Positions 18,685 to 28,830 are shown, numbered from the stretch's first letter. The stretch is 64,000 nucleotides of DNA from Streptomyces sp. NRRL F-6676 (GCF_000725625.1 NZ_JOHS01000023.1:1-64000), one strand, 5' to 3'. The notes: generated from the letters alone by a model not told the origin. A program made the numbers and translations.

Positions 18685-19218
18685 TCAGTTGGCGAACGGG
18701 ACGGCGTCGGCGGCCTTGGCGTGCCAGTTGGTGGCGATGGGCTGGTCGACGAGGACGCTGTCCTGGAGCGTGAGGCTGGTGCTGTGGGCCTCGTCACCGG
18801 CGACCGAGAGGCTGAGCTCGCCGAACTCGATGCCGTTGTTGTTGTTGGTCGTCTTGGGGTTGATGCCGGCGTAGGCGGCCTTGGCGCCGGAGAGGGTGAC
18901 GCCCTCGCTGACGGCCTGCTCGGCGGGGGAGACCGCGGTGTCGGGGCTGGAGCCGAAGGACGCGGAGGGGAACACACCGTCCAGGTGGCACGTGACGCCG
19001 GGCCGCGCCTTGGTGGTGACGAGGATGTAACCGCCCGCCTGAGACTCGAAGTTGGTGGTGAAGACAAGGTCCTTGGTGACGCAGGCACGGGTGGTGTGCT
19101 TGGCGGTGGTGCTCGCGGTGCCGGCGTTGGCCGTGGCGGCCGCGGTGGTGGCGAGGCCGAGGGCGGCGACCGCGGTGAGGGCGATGCGGGCGGTGCGGGT
19201 GGCGAAGAGCGAACGCAT
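18685..19218 (-). CDS. secreted DUF4232-type protein
   Basis: 177 residues, ATG 19218, GGAG seven bases upstream. A clear signal peptide (MRSLFATRTARIALTAVAAL, cleavage likely after ATANA near residue 32). The mature part has two cysteines (RACVTKDL and VTCHLDG) that probably form a disulfide, and beta-rich sequence such as GGYILVTTKARPG and HSTSLTLQDSVLVD, consistent with DUF4232, a secreted actinobacterial family of unknown role. It has its own promoter region shared back-to-back with the Mn riboswitch gene. Confidence 0.75.
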   Translation of the reverse strand: MRSLFATRTARIALTAVAALGLATTAAATANAGTASTTAKHTTRACVTKDLVFTTNFESQAGGYILVTTKARPGVTCHLDGVFPSASFGSSPDTAVSPAEQAVSEGVTLSGAKAAYAGINPKTTNNNNGIEFGELSLSVAGDEAHSTSLTLQDSVLVDQPIATNWHAKAADAVPFAN

Positions 19219-19474
19219 GATGATCTCCGTATGTGTCGTGATGACGTGTGTGACGACCTGCGATGAGGTGTGCCGTCCGGCGGGCTGCCGGCCGACGACT
19301 GAAGCTTGGGCTGTGATCCGTCCCACCCGCCACGGAGGAAGGTCATCGCGGGACGCTGGAACGCTGGAACGGGCACTGACCTGCGGGAACCTCGGTGGCG
19401 TGGAACGGCGGGCCGGGACGCGAGGGGGCGGCCGGCGGGTGCGGGACGCGCACGGGGTCGCGTACGATGGGCCG

Positions 19475-19598
19475 CGTTGGAGGGGAGTAGCCCTTCGCCG
19501 GACCGTCGACATACTGCTCAGCCAGCCTGAGCCGGCGCCCGGAGGCAGATCCCGCGGACCCCTGGGTTCCGGATCGGCCGGCGAGACCTTCGGCAAGC
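19475..19598 (+). ncRNA. yybP-ykoY manganese riboswitch
   Basis: The leader of the GDT1-type exporter gene carries the conserved elements of this aptamer in order: GGGGAGTAGCCC at 19482, GTCGACATACTG at about 19507-19518 (family consensus GUCAACAUACUG), and GCGAGACCTTCGGCA at 19581-19595 (consensus with GAGACCUU.GCC). The flanks GCCG and CGGC can close the P1 stem. In known members Mn2+ binding turns on expression of Mn export genes. The remaining leader (19599-19711) presumably holds the expression platform; a GTG start with GAGGAAC follows. Confidence 0.88.
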
Positions 19599-19711
19599 AG
19601 TGCACCACCCGTGCCGCCCGGCGCGGGTGCGCGAGTGCGCTGCCGTGCCGGGGTGTCGTGAGCAGTGCACGCGGACTCTCGGTGGGCGGCGCCCCGACCG
19701 ATTGAGGAACT

Positions 19712-20293
19712 GTGATCAGCCCGACCGTGACGGCGCTCGTCTTCGGCGTCGTCTTCCTCGCCGAACTGCCGGACAAGACGGCCCTGGCCGGCCTCGTCCT
19801 CGGCACCCGTTACCGCGCCTCGTACGTCTTCGCCGGCGTCGCCGCGGCCTTCACCCTGCACGTCGTGCTCGCGGTCGCGGCGGGCAGCGTGCTCACGCTG
19901 CTGCCGCACCAGCTGGTGCAGGCGCTCACCGGCGTCCTCTTCCTCGGCGGCGCGGCCGTGCTGCTGCTGAAGAAGGACGACGGCGAGGAGGAGATCCGCC
20001 GGCCCGAGGACCAGAGCTTCTGGAAGGTGGCCGGGGCGGGCTTCATGCTCATCCTGGTCGCCGAGTTCGGCGACCTGACCCAGATCATGACCGCCAACCT
20101 CGCCGCCCGCTACGACGACCCGCTCTCCGTCGGCCTCGGCGCGGTCCTCGCGCTGTGGGCGGTGGCCGGGCTCGGCATCGTGGGCGGCAGGGCGCTGATG
20201 CGGAAGGTGCCGTTGACGCTGATCACCCGGATCGCGGCGGTACTGATGGTGGGGCTCGGGGTGTGGAGCCTGTACGAGGCGATCGCCGGGTAG
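19712..20293 (+). CDS. TMEM165/GDT1 (UPF0016) family Mn2+/Ca2+ exporter
   Basis: 193 residues, GTG 19712. Two homologous halves, each with the family's acidic signature in a membrane helix: LAELPDKTALAG near residue 17 and VAEFGDLTQIM near residue 121, separated by a charged cytoplasmic loop (KKDDGEEEIRRPED). Six to seven membrane helices. Bacterial members (for example MneA and the cyanobacterial Mnx) export manganese, and the yybP-ykoY riboswitch directly upstream supports that role here: Mn excess should induce the gene. Monocistronic. Confidence 0.92.
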   Translation: MISPTVTALVFGVVFLAELPDKTALAGLVLGTRYRASYVFAGVAAAFTLHVVLAVAAGSVLTLLPHQLVQALTGVLFLGGAAVLLLKKDDGEEEIRRPEDQSFWKVAGAGFMLILVAEFGDLTQIMTANLAARYDDPLSVGLGAVLALWAVAGLGIVGGRALMRKVPLTLITRIAAVLMVGLGVWSLYEAIAG

Positions 20294-20460
20294 GGCGTGG
20301 GCGCGGGCGCGGGTTCGTGAGTGGAGTGGGGGTTCGCGGGGTACGGGGGTCCTGCGTGCCGCGCAGTCGGTCGTCGTGACCCCGTGTGGTGCGTCGTCGC
20401 CGTGCGTGTTGTGCCTGGTCACGGGTGGTGGCGTGGCGGTGGGGTGTTTTGTATCGTGGA

Positions 20461-20518
20461 GGAACAAAGTGGCTCCCGCCCGTACCCCCTGACCTGCGGG
20501 CGGGGCCGCCTTGTTTCC
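20461..20518 (+). promoter_or_regulatory. long leader hairpin before a HAD phosphatase gene
   Basis: Nested pairing: GGAACAA (20461-20467) with TTGTTTCC (20511-20518, one bulged T), GGC (20471-20473) with GCC (20505-20507), and CCCGCCCG (20475-20482) with CGGGCGGG (20497-20504), closing a 14-base loop. A TATCGT at 20452-20457 just upstream could be a -10 box, which would put the hairpin at the very 5' end of the mRNA. The gene starts 38 bases further on. It may be a regulatory leader or an mRNA-stabilising cap hairpin. Confidence 0.5.
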
Positions 20519-20556
20519 CCTGGGGCATCCCCCTTTTCCGCATTTGGAGCATGCCG

Positions 20557-21219
20557 ATGACGGCCACCACCGTTCTCACCGCACGGGCCCTCCTGCTGGA
20601 CATGGACGGCACCCTCGTCAACTCCGACGCCGCCGTCGAGCGCGTCTGGCGGCGCTGGGCCGACCGGCACGGGCTGGACGGCGACGAGGTGCTGAAGGTC
20701 GTGCACGGCCGCCAGGGCTACGCCTCCATGGCCCTGCTGCTGCCCGGCCGGCCGATGGAGCAGAACCTCGCCGAGAACGCGCGGATGCTGGCGGAGGAGA
20801 CCGCCGACACCGAGGGCGTGGTCGAGGTGCCCGGCGCGGCGGACTTCCTCGCCTCCCTGGCCGGGGTCCCGCACGCGCTGGTGACCTCGGCGGACGTGGC
20901 GCTGTCCACCGCCCGGATGGAGGCGGCCGGGCTCGCGCTGCCCGCGGTGCGGATCACGGCGGAGTCCGTGGGCGCGAGCAAGCCGGACCCCGAGGGGTTC
21001 CTGAAGGGGGCGGCGGAACTGGGCGTCGCGCCCGAGGACTGCGTGGTCTTCGAGGACTCCGGTGCGGGGGTCGCGGCCGGGCGCGCGGCGGGGATGCGGG
21101 TCGTGGGGGTCGGGGCGCGGGCGGGGCTGCACCGGCCGGACGCGGTGGTGCGGGATCTGCGGCGGGTGCGGGTCGAGGTGCTGGCGGATGGGGCGGGCGT
21201 GCGGTTGCACGTGGGGTGA
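20557..21219 (+). CDS. HAD-family sugar-phosphatase-like hydrolase
   Basis: 220 residues. ATG 20557 is preferred because TGGAGC sits at seven-base spacing; ATG 20551 is too close. Motif I LLLDMDGTLVNSD (D15, D17), motif II ALVTSADVA, lysine in GASKPDPEGFLKGA, and motif IV VVFEDSGAGVAAGRAAGM are all intact, and the small helical cap between motifs I and II places it with beta-phosphoglucomutase/GPP-type phosphatases. It probably dephosphorylates a sugar or glycerol phosphate in the cytoplasm. The mRNA leader contains a strong hairpin. Confidence 0.88.
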   Translation: MTATTVLTARALLLDMDGTLVNSDAAVERVWRRWADRHGLDGDEVLKVVHGRQGYASMALLLPGRPMEQNLAENARMLAEETADTEGVVEVPGAADFLASLAGVPHALVTSADVALSTARMEAAGLALPAVRITAESVGASKPDPEGFLKGAAELGVAPEDCVVFEDSGAGVAAGRAAGMRVVGVGARAGLHRPDAVVRDLRRVRVEVLADGAGVRLHVG

Positions 21220-21238
21220 GGCGGGGCGTCGGTTCGTC

Positions 21239-22369
21239 CTACGGTTCGTCCGTCTCCGCTTCCAGGCGGGTCCGGGTGGCCTTGCCGTAGACGCCGCTGG
21301 GGTCGTCCGTGATGCCCCGGGTCCGCTGGTAGTTCGCGACGGCCGTCTCCAGGTCGTCGTCGTACTCGCCGTCCGCGCTGCCCAGGTAGAACAGTCGCTG
21401 GCGGAGGCGGAGCTGGAGCTCCTCGACCTCCGGGCCGTCGTCGCCGTTCCGCAGGACCGGGGGGTCCTCGTGGGCGTCGTCGCCGCCGGGGGCGGGGTCG
21501 GCGGAGCGGGTGGCGTCCGCGGTCGCCCGGGTGTCCTTCGCGGTGCGGGTGGCGGTGGGCGAGGGGGACGACGTGGCCGTGCGGCCGGCGGAGGCGGTCG
21601 CCGAGGCGGAGGCGGTGTCGCTGGGGGACGGGCTGCCCGTCCCTGTCGACGCGGACGACGTGCCCGTCGGGCCCGTCGCGGTGGGGGTGGCCGAGCCGGC
21701 CGGGACGCTGGGGCGGACCTCGTCGGGCAGGGCGTCGTTGCGTTCGGGTTTGCCGTAGCTGAAGAGGCCGGTGGCGAGGGCGGTGGCGGTCAGGACGGCG
21801 ATGACGGCGCCGCCGGCGGCGAGGACGACGGTGCGGCGGGGGGTGCGGGAGGGTTTTTCGCCCCCGCCGCCCCTTCCCGTCCCGACCTCCAGGGGCTCCG
21901 CCCCTTCGACCCCGGAGGGGGTGACGAGGGGGAGCTCGTGGAAGGTGCCGAATTCCTGCGCGGGGCGGTCCTGGGGCTCCGCCCCGACTCCCGAGGGGGC
22001 TTTGCCCCCTGGGCCCCCGGGGGTGAGGAGGGTTGCGTCTCCTGGGCCCGCGGGGGTGGTGGGGGTTGCGGGGGTTGCGTCCTCCGTGCTCGTGGGTTGC
22101 TGTGCGGGGTGGTTCTGAGGCTCCGCCCGGGCAGCCCCCGAGGAATCCCCGGGGGGTGCCGGGGTTGTGTCCTTCGCCGCTTCGCTTCCGTGGCCTGCCA
22201 CGTACGGGCGTATCCGCAGTGGGTCGAAGTCCTCCGCCGCTGCCGCCTCCGCCGTGCGGGTCTCGCGGAGGGCTTCGGCCGTGCGTTGGGTGCAGGTGCA
22301 CGTCGGCGAGCCGTCGGGGTCGCGTGGTGCCGCGCACTTGGGGCACGCCTGTTCGTTCGTTCCGCTCAC
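21239..22369 (-). CDS. membrane protein with zinc-ribbon-like N-terminus and C-terminal peptidoglycan-binding domain
   Basis: 376 residues, GTG 22369 with GGAGGG upstream. Residues 1-25 hold CPKC...CTC, a possible cytoplasmic metal knuckle. Residues 60-170 are repeat-derived Pro/Gly/Thr-rich sequence. One membrane segment follows (VVLAAGGAVIAVLTATALATGLF, about 175-200), then a Ser/Thr/Ala-rich extracellular stalk, then a PG_binding_1 module: NGDDGPEVEELQLRLRQRLFYLG...YDDDLETAVANYQRTRGITDDPSGVYGKATRTRL. Type II topology that ties the membrane to the wall. Partner unknown; the TPRRTVV basic patch before the helix suits a stop-transfer. Confidence 0.82.
   Translation of the reverse strand: MSGTNEQACPKCAAPRDPDGSPTCTCTQRTAEALRETRTAEAAAAEDFDPLRIRPYVAGHGSEAAKDTTPAPPGDSSGAARAEPQNHPAQQPTSTEDATPATPTTPAGPGDATLLTPGGPGGKAPSGVGAEPQDRPAQEFGTFHELPLVTPSGVEGAEPLEVGTGRGGGGEKPSRTPRRTVVLAAGGAVIAVLTATALATGLFSYGKPERNDALPDEVRPSVPAGSATPTATGPTGTSSASTGTGSPSPSDTASASATASAGRTATSSPSPTATRTAKDTRATADATRSADPAPGGDDAHEDPPVLRNGDDGPEVEELQLRLRQRLFYLGSADGEYDDDLETAVANYQRTRGITDDPSGVYGKATRTRLEAETDEP
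21860..22150. repeat. dispersed Streptomyces repeats inside the peptidoglycan-binding gene
   Basis: Contains TTCGCCCCCGCCGCCCC..TTCCCGTCC..GGGGCTCCGCCCCTTCGACCCCGG (positions 21857-21917, quoted in parts), then GGGGCTCCGCCCC at 21970 and GAGGCTCCGCCC near 22119. A close relative of the first block lies at 33143-33200 between genes. The repeats are translated in frame into the linker before the membrane helix. Confidence 0.7.
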
Positions 22370-22466
22370 GCCTGGGTTCCCTCCCTGCGAACTCCAGGAA
22401 TTATGCAGACCTCCCGCACAACTTCTCCGGCGATCCCCCCGGAATCCCGCCGTCCAGCAGGACTGA

Positions 22467-24587
<2,121 letters not shown>

Positions 24588-24799
24588 CATGGCCTGCGCC
24601 CGGCGCGGGGGTCTTGATGCGGCCCCGCGCCCCTTGAAGGCCAACCCCGGGCCGTCGGGCGGGCGTTCACCTCGCGCCCCCGGTCGTGTCTCTGCGTGAG
24701 CGGGTGCCGTTTGGGGGACGGGTTGCGGGCAACCCGGTTGAGGTAGGGGTTCGCCGGGGCCGTTGGTTCCGGGGCCCTTGGGTCTACCGGAAGGCATTC

Positions 24800-25465
24800 A
24801 TGTCCACAGGCGTGATCATCGCAATTGTGATCGTGGCGGCCGTGGTCGTTGCCGCGGTCGTACTGTTTCTGCTGCGAGCCCGCGGCGCGCAAGGCGGTCA
24901 CGGGCTGAAGCGGCGCTTCGGCCCCGAGTACGAGCGGACCGTGGCCCGCCACAACGGGGACACCAGGGCCGCCGAGGCCGAACTCGCCGAACGCGTCGAA
25001 CGCCACGGCTCGTTGAAGAGGCGTCCGCTCACGGCCGACGCCCGCGCACGCTACGAGGCGCGCTGGGCGGCGGCCCAGGAACGGTTCGTCGACTCGCCGC
25101 GGGACGCGGTCGCCGACGCGGACCAGCTGATCGCCGAACTGTCCAAGGAGCGCGGCTTCCCGGACGGCCGTCACGAGGACCGGCTCGACGCGCTCTCCGT
25201 CCACCACGCGCACCAGGTCCACGGCTACCGCCGTCTGCACCGGGCCGCGCACGCCCCGGCGGACGGTGCACCGGAGAGCCGGCCCGGTACGGAGGAACTG
25301 CGCGCATCCATGGTCGAAGCCCGCGCGCTCTTCGAGCGGTTGACGGGTGACGACGACGGCCACCGGGCGCCGCGTACGGAGACGGAGCGGTCCGGCGCGA
25401 CCGGCGAAGCCCGGGGCACGCAGCCGGCCTGGGCCTTCGGCCGGCGCCATGTGAAGGGGAGTTGA
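24800..25465 (+). CDS. membrane-anchored protein of unknown function, first of a two-gene operon
   Basis: 221 residues, ATG 24800 with GGAAGG upstream. One N-terminal membrane segment (VIIAIVIVAAVVVAAVVLFLL, residues 5-26), then a soluble basic/acidic helical domain: FGPEYERTVARHNGDTRAAEAEL, RFVDSPRDAVADADQLIAEL, TEELRASMVEARALFERL. The second half resembles the C-terminal part of the next protein (see FVDxPRxAVxxAD in both). Stop is three bases before the next start. I know the type from Streptomyces (annotated as secreted or hypothetical) but no function. Confidence 0.75.
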   Translation: MSTGVIIAIVIVAAVVVAAVVLFLLRARGAQGGHGLKRRFGPEYERTVARHNGDTRAAEAELAERVERHGSLKRRPLTADARARYEARWAAAQERFVDSPRDAVADADQLIAELSKERGFPDGRHEDRLDALSVHHAHQVHGYRRLHRAAHAPADGAPESRPGTEELRASMVEARALFERLTGDDDGHRAPRTETERSGATGEARGTQPAWAFGRRHVKGS

Positions 25466-25468
25466 GGG

Positions 25469-26188
25469 GTGATGGCAGAGGTGACACCGTCCAACGAGGA
25501 CCGTGACGTGCGCGACGACCGACTCGTGCGGGAGGCACGCGAGGCGCGCGCCGCACACGAGGCGGCGGGCGACCCGGACGCCGGTCCGGCCGCGGCGCCC
25601 ATGCACAAGACCGAGCCGCCCGTGAGTACGTCCACTCCGGGCAGGGGCACGGGCACCGGTGCGGGTACGGGTACGGGTACGGGTACGGGTACGGGTACGG
25701 GTACGGGTACGGGCAAGACGCTGGCGGATTCCGCCGCCAGTGGCAGCGAGGCCGGTGTCGGTACCGCCGGTACCGGTTCCGCGCACGGTCCCGTCTCCGG
25801 GTCCTCCCTCATCGGAGGGCGCGCCGGCAGTGCCACCGACGACGCGCTCACCGGAGGCACCGGCGTCCACCACGAGACGCGGCACGGCCACGGCGGCGAA
25901 CCCCACGCCGCGCACACGCCGTTGCTCGCGCACGGCGACACCGAGAAGTTCTCGGCCCAACTGCACCACGCCGTCGGCGGTTTCGTCGACGCGCCCCGGG
26001 CCGCCGTCGAGGAGGCCGACCACGTCCTGGAGGAGGTCGCCGACCTCTTCGCCGACGCGCTGAACCGCCGCCGCCGGGATCTGCGCGCCGCCTGGCAGGC
26101 CGGTGACGGCAACGACGGCGACACGGAACGACTTCGCGTCGCCCTGCGGGACTACCGCGAGTTCGCGGAGCGCCTGCTGCACGTCTAG
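25469..26188 (+). CDS. soluble repeat-containing protein related to its upstream neighbour
   Basis: 239 residues; GTG 25469 and ATG 25472 are both possible, GGGGAG just upstream. An N-terminal charged part, then a Gly-Thr run encoded by a perfect hexamer repeat, a Ser/Gly/Thr-rich spacer, and a His-rich patch (HHETRHGHGGEPHAAH). The C-terminal 80 residues, AVGGFVDAPRAAVEEADHVLEEV to RLRVALRDYREFAERLL, match the FVDSPRDAVADADQ to ELRASMVEARALFERL region of the preceding protein. No signal or membrane helix. The two products probably interact or arose by duplication; function unknown. Confidence 0.72.
   Translation: MMAEVTPSNEDRDVRDDRLVREAREARAAHEAAGDPDAGPAAAPMHKTEPPVSTSTPGRGTGTGAGTGTGTGTGTGTGTGTGKTLADSAASGSEAGVGTAGTGSAHGPVSGSSLIGGRAGSATDDALTGGTGVHHETRHGHGGEPHAAHTPLLAHGDTEKFSAQLHHAVGGFVDAPRAAVEEADHVLEEVADLFADALNRRRRDLRAAWQAGDGNDGDTERLRVALRDYREFAERLLHV
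25663..25710. repeat. perfect GGGTAC hexamer x8 in coding sequence
   Basis: Eight exact tandem copies of GGGTAC, flanked by degenerate copies (GGGCAC, GGTGCG), encode a Gly-Thr dipeptide run. Because the unit is six bases, copy-number change alters the linker length without shifting the frame. Confidence 0.92.
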
Positions 26189-26215
26189 GGCACGTCCAGG
26201 GCCCGTTGTGGCCTG

Positions 26216-26245
26216 CGGCCCGGGAAGCCTTGTGCTCCCGGGCCG
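26216..26245 (+). terminator. terminator of the two-gene operon
   Basis: A perfect 10-bp stem CGGCCCGGGA / TCCCGGGCCG with a 10-base loop, followed by TTGTCGT, 27 bases after the stop at 26188. Confidence 0.75.
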
Positions 26246-26311
26246 TTGTCGTGCGCGTGCGGCGGGCCGTGCCTTCGTCGTCGCTCCGCCCGGTGGGCCG
26301 TGCCCTCGCCG

Positions 26312-26725
26312 TCATCCCGCCCGGCGGGCCCGCCATTCACGGACCACCGCGTCCGTGTCGTACGGCTTCAACCCCAGCGGCGGGCCCGGCGGCGGCTTGA
26401 ACATGACGTCGCGGATCTTGACGTTGACGCCGTCGATCAGCCGCCGCACCACCGCTTCCGTCGGCGCCGCGTACGCCGCCGCCAGGGTGTCCTCGGCCTC
26501 CTTGCGCAGGGCGAGCGTCGGCGGGAGCACGGAGACGCCCTCGCGGACCAGCTTCTGCTTGATCCACCACATCTCGTCGTACGCGGTGTCGGAGACCGCG
26601 CGGGAGGGCTGGCCCGCGCCCGGCAGATCGTCGAACTCGCCGCGGTCCTCGGCCTCGCGGATCTGCCGTTCGACGAAGGACTCGAAGCTCACACCGGGAG
26701 GTTTGCGCTCGGTCATAACGCCCAT
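26312..26725 (-). CDS. DUF1992 protein (DnaJ-homologue subfamily C member 28 type)
   Basis: 137 residues from ATG 26725, or 134 from ATG 26716; neither has a clear ribosome binding site. The DUF1992 signature is obvious: SFESFVERQIREAEDRGEFDDLPGAGQP, WWIKQKLVREGVSVLPPTLALRKE, and the C-terminal KIRDVMF. The human relative DNAJC28 carries this domain next to a J domain; the bacterial stand-alone proteins have no assigned activity. Cytoplasmic, helical. Divergent from the FHA-like gene with about 125 bases between. Confidence 0.85.
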   Translation of the reverse strand: MGVMTERKPPGVSFESFVERQIREAEDRGEFDDLPGAGQPSRAVSDTAYDEMWWIKQKLVREGVSVLPPTLALRKEAEDTLAAAYAAPTEAVVRRLIDGVNVKIRDVMFKPPPGPPLGLKPYDTDAVVREWRARRAG

Positions 26726-26851
26726 TGTGCAGGAGACCGCCCACCCGGGCCATGGCGCGATCTATCATGCGGCGGCGGTGCGGGGGCCCGGCCCCCGTGC
26801 CGGGTTCCGTGACAGCCGCGACATCCGTCGCCTCCAGAAGGAGCGCACCAC

Positions 26852-27247
26852 GTGCTCGAACTCACCATGGCCCTGGTCTCCGGGGCGGACGCCGGGGCGA
26901 CGGCCGGCATGCTGATGGCCGACGCGCCCAGCCGGCCGGAATCCGTACTGCGCGTGGGGCGCGACCGGACCGTGTGCCGGCTCGTCACGCCCGACGACTG
27001 GCTGTTCATCTCCCGTGTGCACCTGGAGTTCGTGTACGGGGCGGACGGTGCCTGGCGGGTGACCTGGCTGCGGGGATCGCAGCCGGATCCGTCGTCGCAG
27101 GTGTTGCTGACGCTGGCCGGGGGGCAGTCGCAGCCGGTGCCGTACGGGGGGACGGCGGTTCTGCCGCTCGGTGGCTCGGGGGAACTGGTCGTCCTGGACC
27201 GGACGGCTCCCAGGAGCGTGAACGTGGGGTTCTTCCACGAGGTCTAG
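26852..27247 (+). CDS. FHA-like domain protein
   Basis: 131 residues, GTG 26852 with AAGGAG nine bases upstream. The sequence VLRVGRDRTVCRLVTPDDWLFISRVHLEFVY carries the FHA hallmarks: a Gly-Arg (VGR) turn, and SRVHLEF for the phosphothreonine-contacting Ser-Arg-x-His. The rest is beta-rich (WRVTWLRGS, PYGGTAVLPLG, GELVVLDRT). A stand-alone FHA module would bind phosphothreonine proteins made by Ser/Thr kinases. The stop TAG lies inside the CTAGGG end of the repeat element that follows, so the last residues may be element-derived. Confidence 0.72.
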   Translation: MLELTMALVSGADAGATAGMLMADAPSRPESVLRVGRDRTVCRLVTPDDWLFISRVHLEFVYGADGAWRVTWLRGSQPDPSSQVLLTLAGGQSQPVPYGGTAVLPLGGSGELVVLDRTAPRSVNVGFFHEV

Positions 27248-27364
27248 GGTCCTTCTGACGGATCTCCGTGGGAGAAGGAGCGGCGTTCGGTGCGTGCTCT
27301 CGCCGTGCCGTGTGGAAGCCCTCGTAGCGGCGCTACTTGGGCTTTCGCGCGGTGCGGCGCCTGA
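27246..27364. repeat. MITE-like palindromic element, one end only
   Basis: Starts AGGGTCCTTCTGACGG at the FHA stop codon and contains a long imperfect hairpin, with inner arms AAGCCC-GTAGC / GCTAC-GGGCTT around GGC. The internal block GTGCGTGCTCTCGCCGTGCC and CCCTCGTA is nearly identical to the interior of the element at 31817-31993 (GTGCGTGCTCTCGGCGTGCC, CCCTCGTA). No inverted copy of the AGGGTCCTTCTG end is visible on the right, so it is probably a truncated relative. Confidence 0.6.
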
Positions 27365-27384
27365 GAGCCCCTGGAAGCCGGGGC

Positions 27385-28830
27385 TCACCCCAGCTCGCTC
27401 GGCTCCACCGACGGCTTCGACCCCGGCAGCGGCCTGCCCGCCGACTCGCGCATGAACCAGACCGCGGCTCCGCCCACGACCGCCGCCGCCATCATGTAGT
27501 ACGCGGGCATCATGACGTTGCCCGTCGCGCCGATCAGGGCGGTGACGACCAGCGGGGTCGTGCCGCCGAAGAGGGACACCGAGACGTTGAACCCGATGGA
27601 CAGCGAGCCGTAGCGCACCCGGGTGGGGAAGAGGGCGGGCAGCGCCGCCGGCATCGCCGCGGTGAAGCAGACCAGGAGCAGGCCCAGCGCGCCCATGCCG
27701 AGCGCGATGGCGAGCAGGCTGCCCTGGCGGATCAGGAGCAGCGCCGGGACGGAGAGGAGCAGGAAGCCCGCGCAGCCGGCGGCGATGACGGGGCGGCGGC
27801 CGACGCGGTCGCTCAGCGCGCCCGCGAACGGCTGGACGATCATCATGAGGGCCATCACGCCGAGCACGACGAGGAGGCCGTGGGTCTCGTCGTACTCGAG
27901 TTCGCTGGTCAGATAGCTCGGCATGTACGACAGCAGCATGTAGTCGGTGACGTTGAAGACCAGTACCAGGCCCATGCACAGCAGCAGCGTCCGCCACTGG
28001 CCGGTGATCATTTCGCGCAGCGGCACCCGCTCGCGGTTCCGCTCCGCCTTGCCGATCTCCGCCGCGAACGCCGGGGTCTCCTCCAGCCGCAGCCGCAGAT
28101 AGAGGCCGACGATGCCCATCGGGCCCGCGATCAGGAACGGGATCCGCCAGCCCCAGGAGAGCAGGTCCTGGTCGGAGAGGAGCGCGGTCAGCACCGTGAC
28201 CAGGCCCGCGCCGCCGATGTACCCGGCGAGCGTGCCGAACTCCAGCCAGCTGCCGAAGAAGCCGCGCCGCCGGTCGGGCGCGTATTCGGCGATGAAGGTG
28301 GAGGCGCCCGCGTACTCGCCGCCGGTGGAGAAGCCCTGCACCAGCCGGGCGGCCAGCAACAGCAGCGGGGCGCCGACACCGAGGGTGGCGTACGACGGGA
28401 TCAGGCCGATGGCGAAGGTGCCCGCCGCCATCATGATCATGGTGACGGCGAGGACCTTCTGGCGGCCGACGCGGTCGCCGAGCGGGCCGAACACCATGCC
28501 GCCCAGCGGCCGCACCAGGAAGGCCGCGGCGAAGGCGCCGAACGTGGACATGAGCTGGGCGGTGGGGTTCCCGGAGGGGAAGAACACCTTGCCGAGGGTC
28601 ACCGCGATGTAGCTGTAGACCCCGAAGTCGAACCACTCCATCGCATTGCCCAGGGCGGCGGCCTTGACCGCGCGCCGGACGAGCGCCGGGTCCGTGACGG
28701 TGACACCGGGATCGGACGGGTACGGGGTGCGACGGGAGCGGTGATCGCGGCCAAAACTCGGCTCGCCTGCCTTTCGACGGGGACAGGGACGGTGACCCGC
28801 GCTCCGTCGAGCAGGCCGGAAATCGACCAT
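27385..28830 (-). CDS. MHS-family MFS transporter (ProP/ShiA type)
   Basis: About 481 residues if ATG 28830 is used; the conserved part begins ALVRRAVKAAALGNAMEWFDFGVYSYIAVTLGKVFF, so roughly the first 45 residues may not be translated. Twelve helices with the metabolite:H+ symporter signatures GLLGDRVGR-type motif (FGPLGDRVGRQKVLAVTM), GFSTGGEYAGASTFIAEYAPDRRRGFFGSW, and WRIPFLIAGPMGIVGLYLRLRLEETPAF. Likely imports a compatible solute or organic acid with protons. A near-perfect hairpin overlaps the stop codon. Start uncertain: no ATG/GTG occurs exactly where homologues usually begin. Confidence 0.85.
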   Translation of the reverse strand: MVDFRPARRSAGHRPCPRRKAGEPSFGRDHRSRRTPYPSDPGVTVTDPALVRRAVKAAALGNAMEWFDFGVYSYIAVTLGKVFFPSGNPTAQLMSTFGAFAAAFLVRPLGGMVFGPLGDRVGRQKVLAVTMIMMAAGTFAIGLIPSYATLGVGAPLLLLAARLVQGFSTGGEYAGASTFIAEYAPDRRRGFFGSWLEFGTLAGYIGGAGLVTVLTALLSDQDLLSWGWRIPFLIAGPMGIVGLYLRLRLEETPAFAAEIGKAERNRERVPLREMITGQWRTLLLCMGLVLVFNVTDYMLLSYMPSYLTSELEYDETHGLLVVLGVMALMMIVQPFAGALSDRVGRRPVIAAGCAGFLLLSVPALLLIRQGSLLAIALGMGALGLLLVCFTAAMPAALPALFPTRVRYGSLSIGFNVSVSLFGGTTPLVVTALIGATGNVMMPAYYMMAAAVVGGAAVWFMRESAGRPLPGSKPSVEPSELG

